In this document: piece after piece, positions 6,745 to 15,281 of the stretch
Layout of the letters: each line of letters starts with the position of its first letter
How positions within the stretch are numbered: the first letter of the stretch is position 1
Source of the DNA: Dokdonia pacifica
GTDB lineage: Bacteria > Bacteroidota > Bacteroidia > Flavobacteriales > Flavobacteriaceae
Length of the DNA: 64,000 nt
NCBI RefSeq assembly: GCF_900188275.1
Contig: NZ_FZNY01000012.1
Coordinates: forward strand, 59,161 to 123,160
Reading direction: 5' to 3'
The notes under the pieces: generated by a model
What the model was told of the DNA's origin: nothing
Database searches by the model: none
Seen by the model: the letters and a program-made list of their open reading frames with translations, nothing else
Program-made: the position numbers and the translations under genes

Positions 6745-7617
6745 ATGACAATACCCGCATCCGAACTTATTCTAAACCCTGATGGAAGTGTCTATCATTT
6801 ACACCTTCATCCAGAACAGATAGCATCTACTATTATAACTGTAGGTGATCCCGATCGTGTAGATACAGTAACTTCTCATTTTGATACGATTACACATACG
6901 GTACAACGTAGAGAGTTCAAAACAACGACAGGAACCTATAAAGGAAAAGAAATTACCGTGATTTCTACTGGAATAGGCACTGATAATATCGATATTGTTT
7001 TTAATGAACTAGATGCACTCGTAAATATTGATTTAAAAACAAGAAAAGTAAAAGACACCCATACATCGCTAGATATTATTCGTATCGGAACAAGCGGTGC
7101 AATTCAAGAAGATATTTCAATAGATGCATTTCTTTTAAGTGATATGGCTATAGGGCTTGATGCATTGCTTCATTTTTATGATAGTACCCATATTCAGCAT
7201 CCAGAAATTCAAAAAGCTTTTGTAACGCATATGAATTGGTCTGCACAAAAAAGTGAACCCTATATCGTGACTTGTGATCGCGATCTTGCATCACATTTTT
7301 TATCTAATCAAGTTATCAAAGGAGTTACGGCAACTAATATTGGTTTTTATGCACCACAAGGCAGAGTCCTTCGGTTACAGACATCAGATCCTGATATGAA
7401 TAAGAAATTGGGCGAATTCCGCTTTCGCGAAAGCAAAATCACAAACTTAGAAATGGAAACGGCTGGGATATATGGACTTGCTAAACTACTAGAACATAGA
7501 GCGATATCATTAAATGCTATTTTAGCAAATCGAGCTACAGGTATTTTTAGTAATCAACCAAGTGAGACCGTAAACAGTTTAATTATATATACCTTAAACC
7601 GCATCGCTACTATGTAG
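6745..7617 (+). CDS. Nucleoside phosphorylase, uridine-phosphorylase-like
   Basis: 290 residues. Carries the family-1 phosphorylase signatures TVGDPDRVD (phosphate loop), STGIGTDN, RIGTSGAIQ and NLEMETAGIYGLA (ribose-binding ME). It cleaves a nucleoside with phosphate to base and ribose-1-phosphate; pyrimidine specificity is inferred from overall resemblance. The iterated palindrome is embedded at 7421-7434, read as RFRES in a loop before the conserved NLEMET motif. Confidence 0.85.
   Translation: MTIPASELILNPDGSVYHLHLHPEQIASTIITVGDPDRVDTVTSHFDTITHTVQRREFKTTTGTYKGKEITVISTGIGTDNIDIVFNELDALVNIDLKTRKVKDTHTSLDIIRIGTSGAIQEDISIDAFLLSDMAIGLDALLHFYDSTHIQHPEIQKAFVTHMNWSAQKSEPYIVTCDRDLASHFLSNQVIKGVTATNIGFYAPQGRVLRLQTSDPDMNKKLGEFRFRESKITNLEMETAGIYGLAKLLEHRAISLNAILANRATGIFSNQPSETVNSLIIYTLNRIATM
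7421..7434. repeat. Iterated palindrome inside the phosphorylase gene
   Basis: Perfect 14-bp core, read in frame as (F)RFRES(K). The gene stays open. Confidence 0.9.
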
Positions 7618-7655
7618 ACAGATTTGCGTAATTTTACAATAGATTACACATATAC

Positions 7656-8507
7656 ATGAAGAACATAAAAATAGGCGGCGTTCCTGAACATTTTAATCTT
7701 CCATGGCATCTTGCCCTAGAAGAAGGATTATTTGAAAAAGCGGGTGTATCTGTAGAATGGATTGAATTTCCTGAAGGTACTGGAGCTATGAATAAAGCGC
7801 TACGCGCAAAAGAAATAGATCTTGCAGTAATTCTTACTGGTGGAGTCATTAAAGATATTGCAAATGGCAACCCCTCAAAGATTTTACAATTATATGTCTC
7901 TTCCCCTTTATTATGGGGCGTTCACGTTCCATATGATAGTCCTTTTAAAGCAATAGATGAATTACAACATGCAAAAGCTGCGATAAGTCGTTATGGGTCT
8001 GGATCGCATGTAATGGCTCATGTACAAGCAAAACAAAGAGGTTGGGATACTTCAAAACTAGAATTTGAAGTAGTAAATACATTAGAAAATGCTGTCGAAG
8101 CACTTACCAATGGAAAAGCAGATTATTTTATGTGGGAGCATTTTACAACAAAACCTATCGTAGATGCTGGTATTTTTAGAAGACTAGGTGATTTCCCAAC
8201 ACCTTGGAGTTGTTTTGTGATTGCAGGAAACCCTGAGGCAATTGCCACAAAAAATCAAGCTATAAAGCACGTATTAGAAGTTATAAATAATGTGACTCGT
8301 GATTTTAAAAATATCCCTTCTATAGATCGTACACTTGCACATCGTTATGAACAAAAGCTAGAAGATATTCAAAAATGGTTATCTGGTACAGTTTGGTCAC
8401 AAGAACAAATTACTTCTAAAGAAATTAATGATGTTCAATCAAAATTAATAGAGTTGCAAATGATTGAAAAAGAAATAGATACATCCAATTTTTACGTTAA
8501 TTTATAA
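7656..8507 (+). CDS. Solute-binding-protein-fold protein (SsuA/NMT1-like), no signal peptide
   Basis: 283 residues. GGVPEHFNLPWHLALEEGLF followed by VEWIEFPEGTGAMNKALRAKEIDLAVILTGG is the usual opening of the NMT1/SsuA type II periplasmic-binding fold. The protein begins directly at the fold, with no signal peptide or lipobox, and there is no ABC permease or ATPase nearby. A cytosolic enzyme or sensor with this fold is therefore as likely as a transport role. It starts 38 bases after the phosphorylase gene. Confidence 0.75.
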   Translation: MKNIKIGGVPEHFNLPWHLALEEGLFEKAGVSVEWIEFPEGTGAMNKALRAKEIDLAVILTGGVIKDIANGNPSKILQLYVSSPLLWGVHVPYDSPFKAIDELQHAKAAISRYGSGSHVMAHVQAKQRGWDTSKLEFEVVNTLENAVEALTNGKADYFMWEHFTTKPIVDAGIFRRLGDFPTPWSCFVIAGNPEAIATKNQAIKHVLEVINNVTRDFKNIPSIDRTLAHRYEQKLEDIQKWLSGTVWSQEQITSKEINDVQSKLIELQMIEKEIDTSNFYVNL

Positions 8508-8534
8508 TAAATTATATTTTTTTTAACTTTAGAC

Positions 8535-8560
8535 GCAACCTTTTGCAAATTTGTGCATCT
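8535..8560 (+). promoter_or_regulatory. Possible ECF-sigma-type promoter
   Basis: GCAACCTTTT (8535-8544), then GCATCTAT starting at 8555, resembling the -35 and -10 arrangement often seen before ECF-sigma-regulated genes in Bacteroidota (from memory). It lies 28 bases upstream of the small ORF at 8588. Confidence 0.35.
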
Positions 8561-8587
8561 ATAGGGTATAATTATTAAATTGGGGCT

Positions 8588-8692
8588 ATGAGTACTTTTT
8601 TTATTGTAATAGGCATTTTAATAGTAGTAAATTTTTTGCTACTTCAGTTTAGTTGCAATAAAGCTATAGAGACCGAGCCTGACGAAGAATAA
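8588..8692 (+). CDS. 34-residue single-span membrane microprotein
   Basis: ATG at 8588 encodes MSTFFIVIGILIVVNFLLLQ followed by FSCNKAIETEPDEE. One hydrophobic helix (residues about 4-21), a cysteine just after it, and an acidic tail. It fills the gap between the solute-binding gene and ung, has its own candidate promoter and is followed by a clear terminator at 8723-8766, which argues for a real transcription unit. Unknown function; it is too short for homology to be judged here. Confidence 0.5.
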   Translation: MSTFFIVIGILIVVNFLLLQFSCNKAIETEPDEE

Positions 8693-8722
8693 GTTTAGAT
8701 TTCTATATATAACACAATACTA

Positions 8723-8766
8723 AATGGCGCTGAAGCTTAATTCAAATTTTCGGCGTCATTTTTTTA
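8723..8766 (+). terminator. Terminator after the microprotein
   Basis: Stem AATGGCGCTGAA / TTCGGCGTCATT (two G-U pairs) followed by a run of T. Confidence 0.75.
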
Positions 8767-8808
8767 TGCAAAAAAATCAATTGTAAAAATAAGCGCTCGT
8801 ACTTACAG

Positions 8809-9474
8809 TTACCAAGCTATCTCACGCTCCCCAAAAGATTGTAATAATTCATTTGTTTTACTAAAATGTTTATTCCCAAACCAATAGCCTCTATTTGCAC
8901 TTAAAGGTGATGGGTGTCCAGAAGTGAGCACATGATGTTTGGAGGTATCGATCTTAGCCCCTTTCTTCTTTGCATAGCCACCCCAAAGAAGGAAAATGAT
9001 ATTTGTACGCTTTCGCGAAAGCGAACTTATCACAGCATCCGTGAATGTTTCCCAGCCTTTACGTTGATGCGATCCAGCTTCATGTGCACGTACCGTTAAA
9101 GTAGCATTAAGTAATAATATACCTTGTGAAGCCCAGCGTTCTAAATTACCCGTTTGAGGAAATGGAATCCCTACATCGGTTTCTATCTCTTTAAAAATAT
9201 TAATAAGTGATGGAGGCATTGCAATGTGATCATTTACAGAAAAGCATAATCCGTTGGCTTGCCCTACTCCATGATAAGGGTCTTGTCCTAAAATAACAAC
9301 TTTTACGTCTTCAAATGGGCAATAATTAAAAGCATTAAATATATGATTCCCTTTAGGATAACAAGTATGTGAAGTGTACTCTTCATTAACAAAAGAAGTC
9401 AACGTTTTAAAATAATCTTTATCAAATTCTTCTGTAAGTTGTTGCTTCCAACTTGGGTGTATATTTACATTCAT
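8809..9474 (-). CDS. ung: Uracil-DNA glycosylase
   Basis: 221 residues, normal family-1 length. Motifs: VVILGQDPYHG with catalytic D65, NLERWASQGILLLNATLTV (uracil pocket), and HPSPLSANRG (DNA-intercalating loop). Removes uracil from DNA to start base-excision repair. The iterated palindrome at 9008-9023 is read here as SSLSRKRT, between FTDAVI and NIIFLLWGGYAK, a region that is variable in other Ung proteins. Confidence 0.95.
   Translation of the reverse strand: MNVNIHPSWKQQLTEEFDKDYFKTLTSFVNEEYTSHTCYPKGNHIFNAFNYCPFEDVKVVILGQDPYHGVGQANGLCFSVNDHIAMPPSLINIFKEIETDVGIPFPQTGNLERWASQGILLLNATLTVRAHEAGSHQRKGWETFTDAVISSLSRKRTNIIFLLWGGYAKKKGAKIDTSKHHVLTSGHPSPLSANRGYWFGNKHFSKTNELLQSFGEREIAW
9008..9023. 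repeat. Iterated palindrome inside ung
   Basis: Perfect 16-bp palindrome; on the coding (minus) strand it gives LSRK. Confidence 0.9.
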
Positions 9475-9482
9475 TTATTCTG

Positions 9483-9490
9483 TACTTTTG
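9483..9490 (+). promoter_or_regulatory. -7 box upstream of the MutS2-like gene
   Basis: TACTTTTG, matching TAnnTTTG, about 92 bases before the ATG at 9582. Confidence 0.45.
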
Positions 9491-9581
9491 TGGCGCTATA
9501 ATAGCTATGAACTAAAATTTATAAAGAAAAAGAATATAGCGTAATTATTAAAATATTACTAATAATTACCACATCAAAACG

Positions 9582-11753
9582 ATGATAAACATACATCAAA
9601 AAACACTTAAAGATCTTGAATTCCATACGGTTTGCGAACATGTCTCAGAGCGATGTGTAACAGAGCATGGGAAAGAAAAAGCATTGGCCATTGTTCCCTA
9701 TACATCTTCAAAAGAAGCGCTTTTTGGATTGCATCAAACTAATGAATATGTGTCTTCCAAGTTTCATGAAACAGTGATTCCTAACCATGGATATGATCCA
9801 ATAGATCGTGAAATCAAATTCCTAGATATAGAAGACAGTGTTTTAGAAAGAGGGAGTTTTAAGAAACTCTCTAGCATTTCTGAGACTGTCAATATTCATT
9901 TAAAGTTTTTCAATAAATACCAAGAAAAATACCCTACACTCCATCAAACAGTAGTAGAAACAGAGTATACCACCATTATTATAGATGCTGTCAATGCCGT
10001 TTTTGATAAGTATGGTGAGTTAAGAGATGATGCCTCTCCCCTTTTACAAACAACACGCAGAAGCATTAATCAAGTTAAAGGAAGGATTAATTCTAGTTTT
10101 GCATCGGCATTAGGGCAATATCAAGGGTATGGCTATCTAGATGATATTCGAGAGTCTGTGGTTGAAAATGTACGAGTACTAGCGGTTACTGCTATGCATA
10201 GACGTAAGGTGAAAGGTGCTATCATGGGAAGTTCTAAAACTGGAAGTATCGTGTATATACAACCAGAAGCCACCTTACAAGCACAACGAGAACTCAATAA
10301 TTTGCTTTTTGAGGAAGATGAAGAAATCAAGCGTATCTTAAAAGCACTTACTAATACAGTACGTCCCTTTATTTCCTTATTTACAGAATATCAAGAACTA
10401 TTAAGTACCATAGATGTCATTGCAGCCAAAGCTAAATATGCAGAAAAACTTAATGCCATTTTACCAACCATTACAAAAGACAGAGAACTCACCCTTAAAG
10501 ATGCTTATCATCCGCTACTCTATTTAAGTAATACAGCAAAAGGAGAAAAAACCTTTCCGCAAGACATTCGTTTAGATGCCAATCATCGTATTATTGTGAT
10601 TTCTGGACCTAATGCAGGAGGAAAAAGTATCACACTTAAAACAGTAGGTTTATTACAGATCATGCTACAAAGTGGAATGCTTGTCCCTGTACATGAATAC
10701 TCTAGAATGTGTCTTTTTAATAGAATACTCACAGACATAGGTGATAATCAAAGTATAGAAAACCATTTAAGTACCTATAGTTATCGTCTTAAGAATATGA
10801 ATTACTTTCTTAAGAAATGTGATAAGTATACATTATTCCTCATTGATGAATTTGGTACAGGATCAGATCCTGAGTTAGGAGGCGCCCTGGCTGAAACCTT
10901 CTTGGAAGTATTTCATGAGCGTGAAAGCTATGGAATCATTACAACCCATTATGCCAATCTTAAAATGATGGCCAATGAGACCAAGGAGATTGTTAATGCC
11001 AATATGCTTTTTGATGCCAGAACATTAGAGCCTTTATTCAAATTACACTTAGGAGAAGCAGGAAGCTCATTTACCTTTGAAGTCGCTCAGAAAAATGGTA
11101 TTCCTTACTCACTTATCAATCGCTCTAAAAAGAAAGTAGAGCGTGGTAAAATACGTTTTGATAAGAGTATTGCCAATCTTCAAAAAGAACGTAGTAGACT
11201 CGCTAAAACAACTTCTACGCTTAAAGAAAAGGAACAAAAAGCGGTACAACAAGATCAAAAGTTACAAGAGATTAATGCAAAAGTACAGGCAAAATTAGAA
11301 AACTATCAAGAACTCTATGATAGCAATCAACGTCTCATTTATTTAGGTCAGAAGTTAGATACTGTGAGTGAGAAGTTTTATCGTGATAAAAAGAAACGCG
11401 AACTCGTTGCCGAACTCATGAAAATTGTTCAGATAGAAAACTCTAAACGCAAGAAACAATCGGCAAAAGCTGCAAAAGCCCAAAAACAAAAAGAAAAGCA
11501 AGTAAAGCAAGAGGTTGAAAAGAAGGTGGCTGTGATTCGAAAAAAGAAAGTAGAAGCCAAAAAAGAAGCGCCTAAAGTAGAAAAACCAAAACCTATTTTA
11601 AAAGTAGGCGATCGTGTACGCATGCATGATGGAAAAGCAGTGGGTGTGATAGACCTAATCGAAAAAGGAAAAGCAACTGTAGATTATGGCATGTTTACCA
11701 CAAAAGTTTCTGTAGATCAACTGGAATTGGTACAAGCTAAAAAGAAAAAGTAA
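9582..11753 (+). CDS. MutS2-like ATPase lacking the Smr nuclease domain
   Basis: 723 residues. N-terminal lever/clamp region, then a MutS ATPase domain with Walker A GPNAGGKSITLKT near residue 343, Walker B FLIDEFGTGSDP and the following TTHYANLK. A long charged coiled coil (about 520-640) is rich in Lys and Ala. The C-terminus is VGDRVRMHDGKAVGVIDLIE, an SH3-like/KOW-type piece. Canonical MutS2 is about 780 residues and ends in an Smr endonuclease domain; none is visible here. Roles for MutS2 include suppressing homologous recombination and rescuing collided ribosomes; which applies is unknown. Confidence 0.85.
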   Translation: MINIHQKTLKDLEFHTVCEHVSERCVTEHGKEKALAIVPYTSSKEALFGLHQTNEYVSSKFHETVIPNHGYDPIDREIKFLDIEDSVLERGSFKKLSSISETVNIHLKFFNKYQEKYPTLHQTVVETEYTTIIIDAVNAVFDKYGELRDDASPLLQTTRRSINQVKGRINSSFASALGQYQGYGYLDDIRESVVENVRVLAVTAMHRRKVKGAIMGSSKTGSIVYIQPEATLQAQRELNNLLFEEDEEIKRILKALTNTVRPFISLFTEYQELLSTIDVIAAKAKYAEKLNAILPTITKDRELTLKDAYHPLLYLSNTAKGEKTFPQDIRLDANHRIIVISGPNAGGKSITLKTVGLLQIMLQSGMLVPVHEYSRMCLFNRILTDIGDNQSIENHLSTYSYRLKNMNYFLKKCDKYTLFLIDEFGTGSDPELGGALAETFLEVFHERESYGIITTHYANLKMMANETKEIVNANMLFDARTLEPLFKLHLGEAGSSFTFEVAQKNGIPYSLINRSKKKVERGKIRFDKSIANLQKERSRLAKTTSTLKEKEQKAVQQDQKLQEINAKVQAKLENYQELYDSNQRLIYLGQKLDTVSEKFYRDKKKRELVAELMKIVQIENSKRKKQSAKAAKAQKQKEKQVKQEVEKKVAVIRKKKVEAKKEAPKVEKPKPILKVGDRVRMHDGKAVGVIDLIEKGKATVDYGMFTTKVSVDQLELVQAKKKK

Positions 11754-11776
11754 TCAGTGATCATACATTTGAAGAA

Positions 11777-12172
11777 ATGAAAGTCTTAGTAATAGTTCTA
11801 TTTTTATTTATAATAACAGGTATAATCTCTTGTCAGAATTCAAAAAATAATTCTCAAGATCTTTTTGGAAAATGGAAATGTCACCATAAGGAACTTGAAG
11901 ATGGCACTACAAAAAGTACAGATATATTTAGTGATGAAGAATTTGAATTTTCATGTAACAGATTAACCATTATACTTAAATCCGATTTTACAGGATCAGA
12001 ATCTCTTAGTGAATCAAATTTTAAATACCACATAAATGATTCTATTCTTACATTAGGAAATCGACAATATATAATTGAAAAGTTAACCAACACTGAGCTT
12101 ATCATAAGAGATTATGATTCTAAACAAATTAGTCTGTCTACTTTTAGACAAAAATTAAAAAAGGTTAAATAA
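11777..12172 (+). CDS. Small lipoprotein, lipocalin-like
   Basis: 131 residues. Hydrophobic signal followed by lipobox-like GIISC (Cys near 19), then LFGKWKCHHKEL and alternating beta segments (LTIILKSDFTG, ILTLGNRQYIIEKL) as in small lipocalin-like lipoproteins of this phylum. Predicted outer-membrane or periplasmic lipoprotein. Starts 23 bases after the MutS2-like gene. No specific function recognised. Confidence 0.65.
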   Translation: MKVLVIVLFLFIITGIISCQNSKNNSQDLFGKWKCHHKELEDGTTKSTDIFSDEEFEFSCNRLTIILKSDFTGSESLSESNFKYHINDSILTLGNRQYIIEKLTNTELIIRDYDSKQISLSTFRQKLKKVK

Positions 12173-12185
12173 TGCTTTCAAGGAA

Positions 12186-12240
12186 CGCAGAAATGCAGAA
12201 GTTTAAACTGAGCGTAGTCTAAGTACGAAAGCATATAAAG
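12186..12240. repeat. Dispersed ACTGAGC...GAAGTAC-type repeat, copy 1
   Basis: Contains ACTGAGCGTAGTCTAAGTAC. Related copies lie near 55254, 55435 and 55637. It sits between two genes and looks like a short interspersed element common in Bacteroidota. Confidence 0.55.
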
Positions 12241-12281
12241 AAGCTTAACAAGATTTTAGAATAACTCTATCATACGGGTAG

Positions 12282-12289
12282 TATCTTTG
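12282..12289 (+). promoter_or_regulatory. -7 box for the DCC-family gene
   Basis: TATCTTTG, a perfect TAnnTTTG, 60 bases before the ATG at 12350. Between them a hairpin ATTCCCACCTTCGCGGGAAT (12327-12346) ends three bases before the start codon and could affect initiation. Confidence 0.5.
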
Positions 12290-12349
12290 TAGTAATAATT
12301 AATAACAAGTGAAGTTTCGGGATGAGATTCCCACCTTCGCGGGAATGAA

Positions 12350-12760
12350 ATGGAAATACCAAAAGGCAAAAAAATAATTCTATTTGATGGTGTTTGTAAC
12401 CTCTGCAACAGCTCTATCACTTTTGTCATCAAGCATGATCCAAAAGATTTGTTTCGATATGCGCCTTTACAAAGTGATTTGGGAAAATCACTGATGAGCA
12501 AACATCAAATCGATGCTGAAAAAGTAGATTCTATTATTCTTGTAGATCAGGGCAAAGCCTACACCAAATCTTCAGCAGCACTACGCATTGCACGTTCGCT
12601 TTCTGGTGGATATCCTTTACTGGCTGCTTTTTTAATCATCCCTCCTTTTCTTAGAAATTTAGTGTATGACTACATTGCACGCAATCGCTATAAATGGTAT
12701 GGGAAAAAAGAATCTTGTATGATTCCTACTCCAGAATTGAAAGCGAAGTTCTTAGACTAG
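12350..12760 (+). CDS. DCC-family thiol-disulfide oxidoreductase-like protein (DUF393)
   Basis: 136 residues. ILFDGVCNLCNSSITFVIKHD carries the DUF393 signature (DG-x-C-x-x-C); the family is predicted to have a thioredoxin-like fold. RYAPLQSDLG, then YTKSSAALRIARSLSGGYPL and the C-terminal YDYIARNRYKWYG complete the family pattern. Substrate unknown. Confidence 0.88.
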   Translation: MEIPKGKKIILFDGVCNLCNSSITFVIKHDPKDLFRYAPLQSDLGKSLMSKHQIDAEKVDSIILVDQGKAYTKSSAALRIARSLSGGYPLLAAFLIIPPFLRNLVYDYIARNRYKWYGKKESCMIPTPELKAKFLD

Positions 12761-12863
12761 CCTATTCCGTATATCCCGTTTACGAACTAAAAGAGCCATT
12801 TCCCTCATTATTGGTTTTTAAAAAGATCTCATGCGCTTAGTTTTGAGATCAAATCAAGAAACC

Positions 12864-14822
12864 ATGAAAAAAATAACACTCCTAGTTTGCATGTTTTTTA
12901 TATACGCTTTCGCGAAAGCGTATAACGAATCCAAAGAATTGGTATGCATAGAAGATATCGCAATAGAAAATGCAATCTCTTCAGAAATCTCTCAAGTAAC
13001 CGTGTATCTGAATGGAGCACAAGTAGAACGTACGAGTAATACATTTATAAAAGCAGGCACTACAACTTTAGTCTTTAACGATCTTTCTAATACCATAGAT
13101 GAAAATAGCATCCAAGTTGCTGGGCTTGGAGAAGCTTCTGTTCTTTCTATAAACTATGGAATAGATTACCTCACCAAACAAAAAAACTCAGAAGAAGTAG
13201 AAGCACTTCAACAAAAGAGAAAAGAGATTTCATTTCGTATCAAAAAAATTAACAATCAAATTTTAGGGCTTCAAAAAGAAGAAGAAGTCATTAATTTGAA
13301 TCAAAAACTAGGAAGCACTACACAAGAGATAGATTTAGAAAAAATCAAAGCATTGGCTACCTATTACAGGCAACGTGTAACAGCGATTAAAAATGAAATC
13401 TTAGATGCCGAACAAAAGAGACAAGAGCTTAACATAGAACTTCAGGATATTTTAAAGCAGTACAATGAATTGAATATTATTGAAGAAAAAAGTACGGGGA
13501 AAATTACTTTAAAAATAAATAGTGAACAACAAACTACACTTCCGCTTAAACTCACATATACTGTAGCAAATGCAGGTTGGTATCCAATTTATGATCTAAA
13601 AGCAAAAACTATAGAAGCGCCATTAGATCTTTCCTATAAAGCACATGTATATCAAAATACAGGCGCTCCATGGGATGATGTATCGCTCGTGATCTCTACA
13701 GGAGATCCTAGCACTAATAACATCAAACCCGAAGTCAACACCAAATACTTGCAGTTTGTAAATAACTATTACAGAAATACTAGTAGAAGGTTAAAAAAAG
13801 CTCATAATTACAAATATAACCCTAGTATAAAACGTGTTACTGGTGTTATTATGGAAGAAAATGGACCACTTCCAGGCGCCAGTGTATTGATAAAAGGAAC
13901 CTCTATAGGAACACAAACTGATTTTGATGGACGGTATACCATTGATGTGCCAAAAGGAAAAGAACTAGTGTTTTCTTATATAGGATATCAAACCTATGAG
14001 CTTCCCATATATGCAAGTACAATGAATGTAACATTGGATGGTGATGTTAGCTTAGACGAAGTGATTGTAACAGCTCAAGGAATGAAAAAAGATGGGAAAG
14101 CACTAGGATATGCTGTAAGTGAAGTCTCTTCTGAAGATATACAACGCGCTTTATCGGGTAGAGCAACTGGTATAGCTACAAACCAAACAGCTACGGGAGA
14201 CCTCAAATTAGAAGGACTTACCGCTACTCGATTTGAAATTAAAAAGAACTATTCTATTCCTTCAGATGGTGATGTAACGGTGATAGAAGTAGATACATTT
14301 GAGATTCCTGCTACTTATGAATATTTTGCTGCGCCTCTTATTAATGAAAATGTATTCTTAACTGCAAGTTTTAAAGATTGGGCGCGTTACAGTTTATTAC
14401 CAGGAGAAGCCAATGTATACTTTGAAGGAAGTTTTTCAGGGAAGACATTTATTGATCCATTAGCTACTACAGAAGAACTTACCATTTCCTTAGGTGTAGA
14501 TCCAAATGTTGCAGTCACCCGTGAACAAGTAGACAATTTTAAAGCTACTTCTTTTATAGGTTCGCAACGCATTGTAGACAATACCTATGAGATTAAAATT
14601 AAGAATAATAAAGCAACACCTATCCATCTAAAGCTTGTAGACAGAATTCCAAAATCACAACATAAAGAAATCAAAGTAGATGATATCGAAACTGGTGATG
14701 CCGCTTATGAGAAAGAAACGGGCATCTTAAAATGGATACTCGATATTGATTCAAATAGTAACGCCGAAAAGGAATTTTCATATGAAATACGATATCCAAA
14801 AGCAAGACGCATTAATTTATAA
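12864..14822 (+). CDS. MuiA-like secreted protein (DUF4140/DUF4139) with an inserted carboxypeptidase-regulatory-like domain
   Basis: 652 residues from the ATG at 12864, which begins a normal signal peptide (MKKITLLVCMFFIYAFAKA); an upstream in-frame ATG at 12831 would bury it. DUF4140 (ISQVTVYLNGAQVERTSN), a coiled coil (about 105-205), then DUF4139 (YTVANAGWYPIYDLKA, NTGAPWDDVSLVISTGDP). The DUF4139 domain is split by an insertion of about 150 residues reading GVIMEENGPLPGASVLIKGT, DFDGRYTIDVPKG and LDEVIVTAQG, the plug-like start typical of TonB-dependent receptors. DUF4139 resumes at EIPATYEYFAAPLINENVFL. The iterated palindrome encodes the end of the signal peptide. Confidence 0.82.
   Translation: MKKITLLVCMFFIYAFAKAYNESKELVCIEDIAIENAISSEISQVTVYLNGAQVERTSNTFIKAGTTTLVFNDLSNTIDENSIQVAGLGEASVLSINYGIDYLTKQKNSEEVEALQQKRKEISFRIKKINNQILGLQKEEEVINLNQKLGSTTQEIDLEKIKALATYYRQRVTAIKNEILDAEQKRQELNIELQDILKQYNELNIIEEKSTGKITLKINSEQQTTLPLKLTYTVANAGWYPIYDLKAKTIEAPLDLSYKAHVYQNTGAPWDDVSLVISTGDPSTNNIKPEVNTKYLQFVNNYYRNTSRRLKKAHNYKYNPSIKRVTGVIMEENGPLPGASVLIKGTSIGTQTDFDGRYTIDVPKGKELVFSYIGYQTYELPIYASTMNVTLDGDVSLDEVIVTAQGMKKDGKALGYAVSEVSSEDIQRALSGRATGIATNQTATGDLKLEGLTATRFEIKKNYSIPSDGDVTVIEVDTFEIPATYEYFAAPLINENVFLTASFKDWARYSLLPGEANVYFEGSFSGKTFIDPLATTEELTISLGVDPNVAVTREQVDNFKATSFIGSQRIVDNTYEIKIKNNKATPIHLKLVDRIPKSQHKEIKVDDIETGDAAYEKETGILKWILDIDSNSNAEKEFSYEIRYPKARRINL
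12901..12924. repeat. Iterated palindrome inside a signal-peptide coding region
   Basis: Perfect 24-bp palindrome read as YAFAKAY, forming the C-region of the signal peptide of the MuiA-like protein. Confidence 0.9.
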
Positions 14823-14839
14823 AACAGAGTATTATAAAG

Positions 14840-14875
14840 CAAAAAGGAGAAATCCTATGAGAACTTCTCCTTTTT
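14840..14875. terminator. Bidirectional terminator
   Basis: Stem AAAAAGGAGAA / TTCTCCTTTTT between the convergent MuiA-like gene and the leader-peptide gene. Confidence 0.75.
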
Positions 14876-14897
14876 ATTTTATTAAGTACAATATATA

Positions 14898-15089
14898 CTA
14901 GTAAGGAAGACAATAAGGGTCACCATTATAATTTGTTGTACATACGCCTGGGCAATGTGGTGGTCCGCAATCCCAGCCAATAGTGTTTGCGGTACAAACT
15001 ACAACACTTATAAGTTTAATTCCTCCTTCAATGCTTTTTTGCTCAGTTTTGTTTAAGGCTGAACCTAAACTTGAAATTTTCTTTAACAT
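14898..15089 (-). CDS. Double-glycine-leader peptide 5 (isolated copy)
   Basis: 63 residues from ATG at 15089 (an upstream in-frame start at 15119 would add MLLLTIKNDV ahead of the normal leader start). The leader MLKKISSLGSALNKTEQKSI ends in EGG. The mature part starts GIKLISVVVC and has five cysteines, with HCPGVC matching the array peptides, ending YCLPY as theirs end CIPY or CLPL. No pseudoknot motif is seen upstream. It is likely a distant paralogue that uses the same exporter class. Confidence 0.8.
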   Translation of the reverse strand: MLKKISSLGSALNKTEQKSIEGGIKLISVVVCTANTIGWDCGPPHCPGVCTTNYNGDPYCLPY

Positions 15090-15281
15090 GACGTCATTTT
15101 TTATGGTTAATAATAACACTAAGATAACAAAATTAACTGAATATCAGTAAGTTACGGTAAAACCGTAGTTTGATAGTAAAAGGAATGTTTTTAGAAGAAA
15201 TAATTGAATTTAAATAAAGAACAATTTTTAGGTATTTATGAAAATATCATGTAAAATATTAATTATCAAACACTTACAACT

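Noticed and set aside
12327..12346. Member of the GCTTTCGCGAAAGC family
   Set aside because: ATTCCCACCTTCGCGGGAAT has a TTCGCG core but different arms; it is a separate hairpin.
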